64,000 nt of DNA from an uncultured Flavobacteriaceae bacterium (GCA_947488435.1 CANKZG010000001.1:1666308-1730307), one strand, 5' to 3'; counted from the stretch's first letter, positions 1 through 8,051 are shown. Program-made: numbers and translations. The notes: generated by a model from the sequence alone, not told the origin.

Positions 1-137
1 CAATTTTCAATTAATCCCTTAAAGCCAGTTTTTGGTGCAATTTCCATTTGTTCGTATACGTTTGAATTTAGTTGTTGTTCAAATAAACTGTGATCAATGA
101 ACAACAGCAATGAGATTAACAAAAATAATTTATAAAG
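1..137 (-). CDS. possible C-terminally cut, secreted protein (window edge)
   Basis: On the minus strand a frame is open from an in-frame stop at 138-140 to the left window edge. It has no ATG near its beginning; a TTG at 120-122 would start a hydrophobic stretch (LLISLLLF) that resembles a signal peptide, followed by polar sequence. It lies where the other cassettes of this region carry their gene start, about 80 bases inside the repeat end at 217. This is only a short fragment and no family can be named. Confidence 0.25.
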
Positions 138-216
138 TTATGCTATAAAATTCAGTTAATCGCTGAGATTTTTTTTGTCTCGCAAACTTTGGTTACATCC
201 AATTATCATCGGTGTA

Positions 217-350
217 AGCTAACGGTTTCCTATAACCATCAGTTATGGGTTAAATTAGGGATAATTTTTGGTTTAGCACAGACTATAGTAATTCCGAGTG
301 GATTTGGACGTGGTTGCATTCGTCATAGTTGCGATTATGTATTGTTGTGA
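217..350 (-). repeat. attC-like repeat 1 (type A)
   Basis: Starts AGCTAAC and ends GTTGTGA. The outer arms are an imperfect palindrome (TATAACCATCAGTTATGGG against the right arm ending GATTATGTATTGTTG). It aligns over its whole length with the repeats at 4593 and 7907. The inner hairpin seen in those copies (GGATTCG/CGAATCC) is degenerate here. It supplies the stop codon of the acetyltransferase gene on its right. Confidence 0.8.
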
Positions 351-814
351 GTAGGTTTTATTTCAAAATTAAAATGGTCAACCTTTTCTCCATTGCCAAA
401 GGTAGATTCGTAAAATTTAACTGCTTGTTCATCATTGGAGTGCGCTTGAACAAAAATTGTTTCAATTCCATTTTTCGCTGAATAGTCTTTTAAGAAGTTA
501 ATTAATTCTTTTCCAATTCCTTGGTTATGAAGTTCTTTTTTAACCGCGATATCATAAATATATAATTCACTCTTATCCGTATAATATTGCTCTAGTTGAT
601 ATGCTGTCAATCCTCCAATAATTTTATTTTCTTTGCTTATGACAATTGCATGAAAATCCGATTTATTCAATAGTTTTTTTAATTGGTTTTTTGTTGCGAT
701 CTGATTAGATGTTTCGAAAACCTCATTCAATAGTTCTACAAGTTCAGTAAATCGTTCAACATCCTTTCCTTGTATTCTCGAAATTTTGAAACTATTTTTC
801 ATCATAATATTCAA
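335..814 (-). CDS. GNAT acetyltransferase, AAC(3)-I (aminoglycoside 3-N-acetyltransferase) type
   Basis: A 159-residue single-domain GNAT protein. The pattern GGLTAY (67-72), SELYIYDIAV (82-91), HNQGIGKEL (96-104, acetyl-CoA pyrophosphate loop) and IFVQAHSND (120-128) is that of the AAC(3)-I family, which acetylates the 3-amino group of gentamicin-type aminoglycosides in the cytoplasm using acetyl-CoA. Substrate specificity cannot be read from sequence, so resistance is inferred. The last residues (THNNT) and the stop codon are encoded by the adjoining attC-like repeat, so the gene ends inside the recombination site. A second ATG three codons in gives an equally possible start. AAC(3)-I genes are classical integron cassettes in Proteobacteria, which makes the location telling. 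Confidence 0.75.
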   Translation of the reverse strand: MNIMMKNSFKISRIQGKDVERFTELVELLNEVFETSNQIATKNQLKKLLNKSDFHAIVISKENKIIGGLTAYQLEQYYTDKSELYIYDIAVKKELHNQGIGKELINFLKDYSAKNGIETIFVQAHSNDEQAVKFYESTFGNGEKVDHFNFEIKPTHNNT

Positions 815-867
815 TTTGGTTTACGTCCAAAATTTTTATTTTGTAACGTATTTACGTTTAATGAATG

Positions 868-977
868 TCTAAGGTCTCGGTTGTGATTTCGAACTGTAGA
901 GCACAAGTATTTTTAAACGTAAGAAAAGTTCTTTTGGTTAACGAGTTATCACAATGAATTAGCGCCATTGTTGGCGT
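868..977 (-). repeat. attC-like repeat 2 (type B), left end decayed
   Basis: The right end reads ATTGTTGGCG. The left part GGTCTCGGTTGTGATTTCG matches the repeat at 1599, but the expected AAC core has become TAA (CTAAGG instead of AACGG). It shares the middle (TTTTAAA..GTAA.AAAAGTTCTTT) with the repeat at 15863. The cassette to its left therefore has no matching right-hand end. Confidence 0.65.
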
Positions 978-993
978 AGCGCTCATATTCGAT

Positions 994-1572
994 TCAAGAT
1001 AATTTAAGATCGAAATTTTCAATCAAAACATTGAAAACCCCATAATAGAATTCATATTCACGGACTTTTTTAAGGCTAACTATGTTTTCTTGCGATAAGT
1101 TGGTTTTTTCCAATTTTAGTTTTCCAAAATTGACTTCGTATATAGAGATTGTTTTTCCTACGAAAAATCTTTCATTCCAAATAAAATAGGTTAAGGCTAA
1201 AGATTGAAAGGGGATCAAAACATCACAGTTAATTAGTTTTTTAAAACGATCTTTAAGCAGAACTGTCTGGCACAACTCTTCATATTGTTCTTTACTAATC
1301 TCATCATCGTATGCACTCCATCCAAGTGTTGATTTTACGACTCGTTGCAGAGTTGCAGTATTTAAATTGAGATAATCGGCATAATAGCAAGGTTTATTTT
1401 TACAAATAACTTGTCTTACAGGTTTATTAAATTGATCTTTCCAATATTCAAACCTATCAAAATCTTCAATAGAAACAGGTTCGACTAACAGTCCTGTTTC
1501 AGGATCTTTCAGAAGCCCCCATTTATTAAAATTTATTTTAAAAAGAGGTTCATCAATTTTGTAATTAATCAT
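994..1572 (-). CDS. cassette protein of unknown function (192 aa)
   Basis: I do not recognise a family. The 192-residue product has no signal peptide or obvious membrane segment and is probably cytoplasmic. Visible points are a Cys pair at C57 and C62 (CKNKPC) and an aromatic-rich second half. The gene is alone in its cassette: GTTGGCG follows the stop side and CGCAAAC lies 31 bases before the ATG, an end pair matching at six of seven positions. The gap between core site and ATG is too small for an obvious promoter, so transcription may come from upstream cassettes. Confidence 0.7.
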   Translation of the reverse strand: MINYKIDEPLFKINFNKWGLLKDPETGLLVEPVSIEDFDRFEYWKDQFNKPVRQVICKNKPCYYADYLNLNTATLQRVVKSTLGWSAYDDEISKEQYEELCQTVLLKDRFKKLINCDVLIPFQSLALTYFIWNERFFVGKTISIYEVNFGKLKLEKTNLSQENIVSLKKVREYEFYYGVFNVLIENFDLKLS

Positions 1573-1598
1573 TTACTTTATTTGTCTTTTGGTATTAC

Positions 1599-1700
1599 CG
1601 CAAACGGTCTCGGCTATGATTTCGTTGCAGAATTATCTATTGGATTATACTTTTAATTTGGTGTGACACAATACCACAATGATTTATAGCGGTTGTTGTA
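1599..1700 (-). repeat. attC-like repeat 3
   Basis: Begins CGCAAACGGTCTCGG and ends GCGGTTGTTGTA. The arms pair imperfectly: CTATGATTTCGTTG on the left against the complement of the right arm, CTATAAATCATTGTG. At about 100 bp it is the shortest complete copy. Confidence 0.75.
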
Positions 1701-1706
1701 CTTTCG

Positions 1707-2498
1707 TTATTTTTTTAATTCTATTTCAATTTTAGATATAAGATTTGCAACTTGTTTAATCATACCTTCGATTACCGGCAATGACCGATCATATGAATCC
1801 ATAGCATTCATTAATCCACTTCGAAACTTTTTTGAGTCCAGCACTTTTTTAAAATCTTGTTTTAGCTCCATTATCATATTTTCTATCTCATTGGTTTTCA
1901 ATCGCTCACTTATTCGAAATTCTTGGTTTAAATCAGGTTCAAGAACTAAATAGTTGTATGGATTTATAAGGTCAACAGCGGGCCATAAATTCGAGACATA
2001 CGGTTCCTTGTTAATCTTATCATCATTTATTAGAGCTTTGTAAGACCTGTCTAAACGCAATAGTCCGTCTTTTATAGAATCACTTTTAATACTATTAAAA
2101 TTCCCACTACTAATCAATTCGAAGAATGTATTTTGATTTGAAGTTGTTTCTTGCCAACTCGAAATAGTTAGCATATTAGGTAATTGATATATAATTGAAT
2201 CTTGATTGGTTTCTATAGAAAAGTTAATAATGGCTTTTGCTGCTCTTATCTGGCTTTGCCTTCTAGAATGAATATTTTCCAGATAAACCTTGTCTTTTTT
2301 TAAATCTACTAATAGGCGCTTCAAGAAAACACTTTCCACTCTATCAGCTTTATTCTGTTCGTTCCAATTATTAATCTGAAGAGCGATTAAAATTCCGATA
2401 ACCACAAGTAATATTTCTCCTATGGCGTAAATCAGATACTTACTGAATTTACTTTCAGAGAGAAGTCGTTGGCGTATTTTACGGAAGAACTTAATCAT
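1707..2498 (-). CDS. DUF6090 family membrane-anchored protein
   Basis: The 263-residue product opens with the DUF6090 signature MIKFFRKIRQ, then a single transmembrane helix at about 21-41 (YAIGEILLVVIGILIAL) and QINNWNE, followed by a long mainly helical region presumably on the other side of the inner membrane. DUF6090 proteins are common and often multicopy in Flavobacteriia; no function is established. A paralogue lies at 6119-6877: the first 15 codons and the 140-bp upstream leader are almost identical while the distal parts have diverged. The unusually long leader (138 bp between core site and ATG) is unlike most cassettes here and may hold a promoter. Confidence 0.85.
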   Translation of the reverse strand: MIKFFRKIRQRLLSESKFSKYLIYAIGEILLVVIGILIALQINNWNEQNKADRVESVFLKRLLVDLKKDKVYLENIHSRRQSQIRAAKAIINFSIETNQDSIIYQLPNMLTISSWQETTSNQNTFFELISSGNFNSIKSDSIKDGLLRLDRSYKALINDDKINKEPYVSNLWPAVDLINPYNYLVLEPDLNQEFRISERLKTNEIENMIMELKQDFKKVLDSKKFRSGLMNAMDSYDRSLPVIEGMIKQVANLISKIEIELKK

Positions 2499-2638
2499 GG
2501 TTAGTGTTTTTACTTTTTCCGCAAGCGGCTATCTCAACCAAATGTCTACTAGACCTTTGATTTTGCTTTACAAAATTTTGTTTCGATAATCTAAAGAATT
2601 TTATCATTGGTTAGCAGTTTGTCATAATGAAGCCCAAC
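2362..2638 (-). repeat. direct repeat copy 1: DUF6090 gene start plus leader
   Basis: This segment aligns without gaps to 6741-7017 (constant offset 4379). The 140 non-coding bases upstream of the ATG differ at about four positions and the first 45 coding bases are identical, whereas further into the gene the copies diverge rapidly. Confidence 0.85.
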
Positions 2639-2842
2639 GGTTAGATTATTATTAGTGCGGCACAGAAATCCATCGAACTTCCAGTTACGCGCATAGTAAA
2701 AGCTTCTGGTTTTCTTTTTTCTTTTCCTTGTTTAAAGCAAAACCCCAAAGATTTTGCGGACCTGCTTGCGGCAGGCTTCATAAAAATACACAAACATTTC
2801 GGTTAAGCCTGAAGCCCGTATTGTTTATAGGTTGTGTTGTGA
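2632..2842 (-). repeat. attC-like repeat 4 (long type D)
   Basis: About 210 bp, from GCCCAACGG to GTTGTGA. Its middle contains an inner inverted pair around AAAGATTTTGC and T-rich tracts, shared with the repeats at 3848, 7011, 16490 and 17221. The whole 2499-2849 gap between genes is leader plus this repeat; no gene is seen there. Confidence 0.8.
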
Positions 2843-2849
2843 AATTTTT

Positions 2850-3827
2850 TTAGTAATCGGCACGTCTTTTTTTATTACGTACAAAATCCTCTTTCTTAGG
2901 CATGTAATCTTTCTCAATTTGTCCATTTACAATCAACTCATCAAAATAAATTTTTGCTCCAATAGTATTGAACAAATCATCTGTATTTTGAAGATGAAAA
3001 TGCAAATGAGCTTGAGTAGTGTTTCCAGAATTTCCACATTGAGCAATTACCTGACCTTGTTTAACCAAATCTCCTTCTTTGAGTAAAATTGAGTTTGCCT
3101 TAATATGTGCAAATAACAAATATTCCTTTCTCTCTGTTTCTAGAATTATCGTATTTCCAGTTATCTCAACTCTATTTAATTCGCCAGGAACATTGTCCTT
3201 AATTCCATCAATTACTTTTACAACTTTTGCGTCACAAGGAGCAATAATATCTTTTCCGAAAATAAAATAGCTTTCATTTTTTGTTGGGTCTCCTTTATAG
3301 GGTGCGCCATTTGCGACCATTACTACATCAAAGGCATATTGCTGACTCAAATCTGCCATATGATAATTTATTTCTACGGTTTCTCCCCCCCAATAGACAA
3401 AGGATTCTTCTTTAAACGGGAAAATCATTTTGGTAGCATTTCTTTTTAATACCGAAGAATTCTCAAAGCTATTTCTGGGTATAAACAAGGCTATAATTTG
3501 ATTCTTTTTATTTAGGGAAAATGAAATATCCACAATTGCCTTTTCAAAAGCAGTTCTGTATACATGAGCCGAATTATTTACGTCATAAAACTCCATAGTT
3601 TTTATTATGCCAAAATTAGACCTAACTGTATTTAAAAAATCAGTCATTTTTTCCTTAGGTATGAGACTCTTCATTATGTCATCTAGCATACCATGAATAT
3701 CCTCATAGTTCGATTGATTATATTTCGACTGGAATTCGGAAGCAACTTCATCAAAATTTTTCTCTTCTGTTTGAGAAAAACAAAATAAAGAGGTCATTAT
3801 ACAAATCCAAGTTATTAAATATTTCAT
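2850..3827 (-). CDS. secreted M23-family metallopeptidase with N-terminal DUF3887-like domain
   Basis: A 325-residue exported protein. Signal peptide at 1-19 (ends FCFSQ). Residues about 25-118 resemble the DUF3887 fold, and about 150-300 form an M23/LytM peptidase domain. Visible metal-site candidates are D167 (YAFD), H241 (FAHI) and the HLHFH motif at 274-278. M23 enzymes cut peptidoglycan cross-links or glycyl peptides in the periplasm or outside the cell; the substrate here is unknown. It is a single-gene cassette with ends GTTGTGAAA and TTTTACAAT. The right core has AAT instead of AAC, suggesting decay. The gene starts 22 bases from that end. Confidence 0.85.
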   Translation of the reverse strand: MKYLITWICIMTSLFCFSQTEEKNFDEVASEFQSKYNQSNYEDIHGMLDDIMKSLIPKEKMTDFLNTVRSNFGIIKTMEFYDVNNSAHVYRTAFEKAIVDISFSLNKKNQIIALFIPRNSFENSSVLKRNATKMIFPFKEESFVYWGGETVEINYHMADLSQQYAFDVVMVANGAPYKGDPTKNESYFIFGKDIIAPCDAKVVKVIDGIKDNVPGELNRVEITGNTIILETERKEYLLFAHIKANSILLKEGDLVKQGQVIAQCGNSGNTTQAHLHFHLQNTDDLFNTIGAKIYFDELIVNGQIEKDYMPKKEDFVRNKKRRADY

Positions 3828-3847
3828 CTGGTTTTTTTTAAATGTTT

Positions 3848-4042
3848 TACAATGGTTAGGCTAAGAACAGTACGGAAACTGATTAGCGTTTGCTTTCCGT
3901 TTTGCACATAGCGAGATCTTTTGGTTTTGTTTTTTCTTTTTTTGTGTCAAAGCGAAACCCCAAAGATTTTGCGACATTATAAATATACACGGACCATAGC
4001 GTTTAAAACCTAAGCCCATATTGTTTATAGGTTTTGTTGTAC
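3848..4042 (-). repeat. attC-like repeat 5 (long type D)
   Basis: Runs from TACAATGGTTAGG to GTTGTAC. It shares the internal tract (CACATAGCGAGATCTTTTGG, later CCAAAGATTTTGCG) with the other long copies; these two tracts form an inner hairpin. The left core is AAT rather than AAC. Confidence 0.78.
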
Positions 4043-4070
4043 GCTGGCATTTCCGTCTGAATGTGTTATT

Positions 4071-4547
4071 TCAATTAATTTTTAGTTTTTCGGCTACTTC
4101 ATCATAATACTCCTGTGTGACTACTTCAGTCCAAGAAGTTGGTTGTCCACCACCATATAAAGCCAAATATGTTACATCACTAAACTTGGTAGAAGAATGC
4201 CAATGTTCGATGTCTTTCTCACATCTAATTACATCACCTTTTTTCAAAATTACAGGCTCATTTCCTTTCTCCTGATAATAAGCAGCTCCCTCTACAATTA
4301 TTAAAACTTGAACAGAATTATGTTTATGCCAGTCCAAGGTTGAGTTGGCTTTAAAAGTTGCTTTTGTAATATTATAACCCAATTCCTCATCATCATGAAT
4401 AATGGCATTCAACCAAGCTTCGCCTATATAATGGGTGTTTGGTGCTTTTGTTCCCTCTGTTAGATAGGAAGATATCTTGTAATCAGAGTTTTGAGAAAAT
4501 ACAGATGTAGAAGCTAAAATTAACAAAGCCAAAATTGATTTTTTCAT
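4071..4547 (-). CDS. secreted cupin-domain protein
   Basis: I start the protein at the internal ATG giving MKKSILALLILAS (158 residues), because it creates a clean signal peptide ending VFSQ. A longer reading would begin inside the recombination core. The single cupin barrel shows WHKHNSVQV (metal ligands of motif 1) and KDIEHWH (motif 2 histidine). Small exported cupins of this type resemble the carboxymuconolactone/mandelonitrile-lyase-like group, but no reaction can be assigned. Single-gene cassette. The left end is GTTGTACGC and the right end TTGCCAAC, so the end match is weak. Confidence 0.8.
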   Translation of the reverse strand: MKKSILALLILASTSVFSQNSDYKISSYLTEGTKAPNTHYIGEAWLNAIIHDDEELGYNITKATFKANSTLDWHKHNSVQVLIIVEGAAYYQEKGNEPVILKKGDVIRCEKDIEHWHSSTKFSDVTYLALYGGGQPTSWTEVVTQEYYDEVAEKLKIN

Positions 4548-4592
4548 TTTCTTTAAGTTTATATATTTCTTTCTAGTCGAGAGTTTTATGCT

Positions 4593-4727
4593 TGCCAACG
4601 TCTAGTATAAGCGTCAGTTACGGGTTAAATTAGCGATTATTTTCGGTTGGACACTGACTTAGGTAATTTCGAGTGGATTCGGACGTAGTCGAATCCGCCG
4701 TAATTGCGTTTATACATTGTTGGCAAC
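4593..4727 (-). repeat. attC-like repeat 6 (type A)
   Basis: Starts TGCCAACGTC and ends GTTGGCAAC. The outer arms pair as TATAAGCGTCAGTTACGG against TATAAACGCAATTACGG (complement of the right arm). A perfect inner hairpin GGATTCG (4675-4681) / CGAATCC (4690-4696) is also present. It provides the stop codon of the gene on its right. Confidence 0.85.
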
Positions 4728-5174
4728 AGTTTTATTTTTTTTAAATAATAATGAAATCCAATATGTAAATATTATCAAAATTGCTCCAATTCCAATTCCA
4801 TAGCTTAATCGCCAAAACCATCTCATTGCATCTTGTCCGCCCTGAAATGTTTCTTTTTCGGTAAATGAGAATGAAAGATTACCTGCAAGTAAATAGGATA
4901 TTGGTACCCAAAGAATTCCTAAAACGATAATGATTTTAAGCAATCCAGAGAGAATCCTGTTCAGTTTGCTCGATGGCTTTCTCAACTCTTTTATTCCCCA
5001 ATATATTGATAATGGAAGTGAAATCATTCCAGACCAAGTTATAAAGCTTCCAAGAGGAATAGAATTAGCGTTATCCAATGCTATCATCATAAATGTAGAG
5101 CCTGTAGCTAAAAGTATAATCGTGGAAAAAGTCACAATTAAAGAGCTAAAAAACCAAATTTGTCTTCTATTCAT
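4710..5174 (-). CDS. four-helix membrane protein of unknown function
   Basis: A 154-residue integral membrane protein with about four hydrophobic segments (residues about 8-33, 44-60, 76-96 and 122-145). The ATG giving MNRRQIWFF is preferred; the open frame could be extended only to a TTG in the recombination core. The final residues ANNV and the stop codon come from the attC-like repeat, as in the acetyltransferase cassette. Cassette ends are a perfect 9-bp pair, GTTGGCAAC at 4719 and GTTGCCAAC at 5185. No family recognised. Confidence 0.75.
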   Translation of the reverse strand: MNRRQIWFFSSLIVTFSTIILLATGSTFMMIALDNANSIPLGSFITWSGMISLPLSIYWGIKELRKPSSKLNRILSGLLKIIIVLGILWVPISYLLAGNLSFSFTEKETFQGGQDAMRWFWRLSYGIGIGAILIIFTYWISLLFKKNKTVANNV

Positions 5175-5186
5175 TTTTATAATTGT

Positions 5187-5323
5187 TGCCAACGGTTTAG
5201 GTTATGATTAGTTGCGAAAAATCACATGTGATTTTTCGGCTTACCCTAAAGATAGTTAATTGTGAAGATTTTCTGTTAGGCAAATCGAACCGCAATTAAT
5301 TATACACCTTGATGGTTGCTGGC
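5187..5323 (-). repeat. attC-like repeat 7 with a perfect 24-bp inner palindrome
   Basis: Starts TGCCAACGGTTTAGG and ends GTTGCTGGC. The interior holds arms CGAAAAATCACA (5215-5226) and TGTGATTTTTCG (5227-5238), a loopless perfect palindrome at the position where related copies have a short-loop hairpin. Confidence 0.8.
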
Positions 5324-5350
5324 TAAATAATCAAATAGTCACTTATTAGT

Positions 5351-5929
5351 TTAATCTTTAAAATTTATTTTTCCGCAATACATTAAGTCAATTTGTGGAA
5401 GCATTCTGTAGAATAGATTTTCTCCTTCCAAGACAAGTTCAGTCCGATTTCCTCCTCTATTTTCGTTTTGAACATCATTCCTAGTTTGGTAGAATACTGC
5501 TACCACATAAAATAGGTGTTCTTCATTAGGTTCTAGGGTTTTTTGAATTATTGTTGAATCATCCAGAGAATCAAAATCAGTCAATCCATAGTTAAATAAA
5601 CTTTGTTTCTCAAGAGTCATCTTATCAGAAGATAGAAATAACTTGACAAAGGTGTTGGGAGAATCAGGAATACCGATTTTATCAGCCGGAAAATCAACTG
5701 TCAATTCAAATGGTTTTTTGGTTTGATTAATTATTCGGCTAAAGAATACAAGACAGCTGTAATTAAAATGTCTTTTTTTAGATCCTTCATATAGACCTCC
5801 TTTTGGAAAACTATTCTGAAGGATTATGCCATTGTTATTCGATTCACTATACCATTTGGTTTCAGTATTTTGTGCTTCAGTATTTGAGTAAATCAATAAA
5901 AAAATGATCAAGGATAGAGTAAATCTCAT
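5351..5929 (-). CDS. secreted protein of unknown function (192 aa)
   Basis: The product carries a signal peptide at about 1-19 (MRFTLSLIIFLLIYSNTEA) and then a soluble, beta-rich-looking domain; I recognise no family. It is probably periplasmic or outer-membrane associated. Single-gene cassette: left end GTTGCTGGC, right end decayed (GCTACCATAGG where AACGG is expected). The start codon is 38 bases from that end. Confidence 0.7.
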   Translation of the reverse strand: MRFTLSLIIFLLIYSNTEAQNTETKWYSESNNNGIILQNSFPKGGLYEGSKKRHFNYSCLVFFSRIINQTKKPFELTVDFPADKIGIPDSPNTFVKLFLSSDKMTLEKQSLFNYGLTDFDSLDDSTIIQKTLEPNEEHLFYVVAVFYQTRNDVQNENRGGNRTELVLEGENLFYRMLPQIDLMYCGKINFKD

Positions 5930-5963
5930 AATTTTTTAATGTAAGTAACTTTCCGTTAGCTTG

Positions 5964-6094
5964 CTACCATAGGTTAGGCTATGATTTCGTTGCGTGTTTC
6001 AGCAACTAATTTAGCAAATACAAACCTAATAGGAAATCCGCAAGGATTTTCGTAAGTAGGCGAGTACTAGCAATGAATTATACACGTTGTAGTG
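5964..6094 (-). repeat. attC-like repeat 8 (type E)
   Basis: The left arm GGTTAGGCTATGATTTCG and right arm CAATGAATTATACACGTTG pair imperfectly. The inner hairpin is GGAAATCC (6032-6039) / GGATTTTC (6044-6051), with one G-T pair. It is close to the repeat at 11680 across most of its length. A minus-strand TAGGTTTG fits the Bacteroidota -7 box, so the repeat might carry a promoter; this is inference. Confidence 0.8.
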
Positions 6095-6118
6095 TTTTCG
6101 TTATATAATTTTATCTCA

Positions 6119-6877
6119 CTATTTTTCGAGTTCACTCGTTATTAATTGTTTTAACTTTTTCGTTTTATCAAAAATTATTTGGCTTCTAATTTCTGCTGAA
6201 CGAACTCGACTCCTCGCTTGAACGAGTGCAGTAACAAATTTTATACGGACAATTTTCCAATTTACCGATTCTAATAATTGTTCATTTAATTGATGACTAA
6301 AGCTAACCCGAGCACTCTTAGAGCCAATGAAGAATGGTAATTGCGAAAACAGATCACTTAAAATCGTATTTGAGGCCAATTTCATTGTTTGAACACCTGT
6401 AATATATTGGTTTTGAGCTTGAGCTAATTCTAATAGATTATTTTGGGTGTTTTTTGAGAACAAGTTTAAGCTTCCAGAATTTATTATTGAAAGGAAACTA
6501 CTATTATTTATAGTTTCTTTTTCACGGAACATTAAAACATTCTGATTTTGAACAATTATCTCATTCATAGTTATAAGATTAGAACTTTCTAAATTTAGAA
6601 TTTTTACAATACTATCTATTTCTTTTTTCTGAGTTTTTAGAATTTGAATTTGTTTTTCAAAACCTTCTAAGTCTTGATTTAAATTATCTTTTATGGTAAC
6701 CAAATAACTCTTTACAAGTTCATCCTTTTTTATTCCTTCATTCCAATTATTAATTTGAAGTGCAATCAAAATTCCGATAACCACAAGAATGATTTCACCA
6801 ATTGCGTAAATCAGATACTTGCTGAATTTATTTTCCGAGAGAAGTCGTTGGCGTATTTTACGGAAGAACTTAATCAT
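6119..6877 (-). CDS. DUF6090 family membrane-anchored protein (second copy)
   Basis: A 252-residue paralogue of the protein encoded at 1707-2498: the same MIKFFRKIRQ start, one transmembrane helix (about 21-41), then QINNWNE and a helical C-terminal region that has diverged strongly. Function unknown. It has its own cassette: left end GTTGTAGTG, right end GCACAGC, a core in which AAC became AGC. The 138-bp leader before the ATG is about 97 percent identical to that of the other copy. The two copies are separated by four unrelated cassettes, so they are not a simple tandem duplication. Confidence 0.85.
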   Translation of the reverse strand: MIKFFRKIRQRLLSENKFSKYLIYAIGEIILVVIGILIALQINNWNEGIKKDELVKSYLVTIKDNLNQDLEGFEKQIQILKTQKKEIDSIVKILNLESSNLITMNEIIVQNQNVLMFREKETINNSSFLSIINSGSLNLFSKNTQNNLLELAQAQNQYITGVQTMKLASNTILSDLFSQLPFFIGSKSARVSFSHQLNEQLLESVNWKIVRIKFVTALVQARSRVRSAEIRSQIIFDKTKKLKQLITSELEK

Positions 6878-7017
6878 GGTTAGTGTTTTTACTTTTTCCG
6901 CAAGCGGCTATCTCAACCAAATGTCTACTAGACCTTTGATTTTGCTTTGCAAAATTTTGTTTCGATAATCTAAAGAATTTTATCATTGGTTAGCGGTTTG
7001 TCATAATGAAGCACAGC
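6741..7017 (-). repeat. direct repeat copy 2: DUF6090 gene start plus leader
   Basis: Partner of 2362-2638. The non-coding leader is better conserved than the adjacent coding sequence, which argues for recent exchange at the cassette start or for selection on a regulatory leader. Confidence 0.85.
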
Positions 7018-7211
7018 GGCCTCGGCTAAGGGTAGTGCGGTAGTAAGGAAACTTTTCGTTTCCGTCTGCGCACTAAGCTAAAGCTTATTGTTTGGTTTTA
7101 TTTTTTCCTGTCCAAAGCTAAATCCATAAGATTTAGCGACTTTATAAATATACACAGACCTTTCGATTTAGCCCTAAAGTCCGCATTAAGTTTAGGTTGT
7201 GTTGTGTGTAG
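7011..7211 (-). repeat. attC-like repeat 9 (long type D)
   Basis: Runs from GCACAGCGGCCTCGG to GTTGTGTGTAG. It keeps the outline of the other long copies (inner pair around CTAAAGC / ATTTAGCG, right arm ending TTTAGG) but is the most divergent of them. With the leader it fills the 6878-7211 gap; no gene is seen there. Confidence 0.75.
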
Positions 7212-7883
7212 TTATTTTTGCACAATATAGCTTTCTTGCGATTCTAACTCCATCATACTTATTTCTCCACCCAGATAATATGAAGGAACATTTCCTTTAA
7301 TTCCATTCCTATACATTCCGATTCCAGAAAGTCTTTTCTCTTCGCGTCCATTTGGGATGAATCGAAAGCGAGAAAAGTATGGTTTTTCCATCTTCACGTA
7401 ATTACTTTGAATCTTAAAACATTGAATCAATAACTCTTGTCCAGAAAATGACCCGTTCTTGTTTTCTAATAAGGTAGATTTTTTAGGTGATTGTTGTTGA
7501 CTGGTTGGGTAGATAACAATTTTTGAACTTTCGAGACCTCTTAGTTTTGATTCGTCTATTCCAGCTGATTCAAGAAAATTAAGAAAATCCGGTTTTTTTT
7601 TAAATGACTTATTTGTCCAAAACAATCCTGAAAAACAGTTTAGTTTCAAGGGTAAATCTGGTCTATGAATTTCTAGTTCCTTTTCCGAAAAGTCAATGGA
7701 TTTAATAAAACTTGAATTTTTCTTGAAATAATCAATGGAAGTTCGATAATAACTTATGGTTTTGTACTTTGAATAAACTAAAACATAATTTTCATCAACC
7801 GTTTGATAAAACACCTCCTTATCGTCGAACATAAATATTCGGACAAGTCCATTTGAGAATTTAAGAACATCTCCAATTTTCAT
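7212..7883 (-). CDS. cassette protein of unknown function (223 aa)
   Basis: I recognise no family in this 223-residue soluble protein. It begins MKIGDVLKFSNG, a small beta-barrel-like opening, and has no signal peptide or membrane segment. The C-terminal part is Ser/Tyr-rich. The cassette is very well preserved: GTTGTGTGTA directly after the stop and TACACACAAC upstream of the ATG, a perfect 10-bp pair. The gene fills nearly the whole cassette, with 31 bases between ATG and core. Confidence 0.7.
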   Translation of the reverse strand: MKIGDVLKFSNGLVRIFMFDDKEVFYQTVDENYVLVYSKYKTISYYRTSIDYFKKNSSFIKSIDFSEKELEIHRPDLPLKLNCFSGLFWTNKSFKKKPDFLNFLESAGIDESKLRGLESSKIVIYPTSQQQSPKKSTLLENKNGSFSGQELLIQCFKIQSNYVKMEKPYFSRFRFIPNGREEKRLSGIGMYRNGIKGNVPSYYLGGEISMMELESQESYIVQK

Positions 7884-7906
7884 ATTTTTTCAGAAGATTT
7901 TATAAT

Positions 7907-8044
7907 TACACACAACCGTCTCATATAACCGATAGTTACGGGTTAATACACGCATACTTTTCAGCTAAGCACAAGCTTTAGCAATTCTGAGTGGATTCGG
8001 AAGTAGTCGAATCCGCTGTATTTGCGGTTATACATTGTTGTGCG
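7907..8044 (-). repeat. attC-like repeat 10 (type A)
   Basis: Starts TACACACAACCG and ends GTTGTGCG. It has outer palindromic arms around GGTTATA and an inner perfect hairpin GGATTCG (7993-7999) / CGAATCC (8008-8014). It aligns with the copies at 217 and 4593. Confidence 0.85.
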
Positions 8045-8051
8045 AAGTTTT

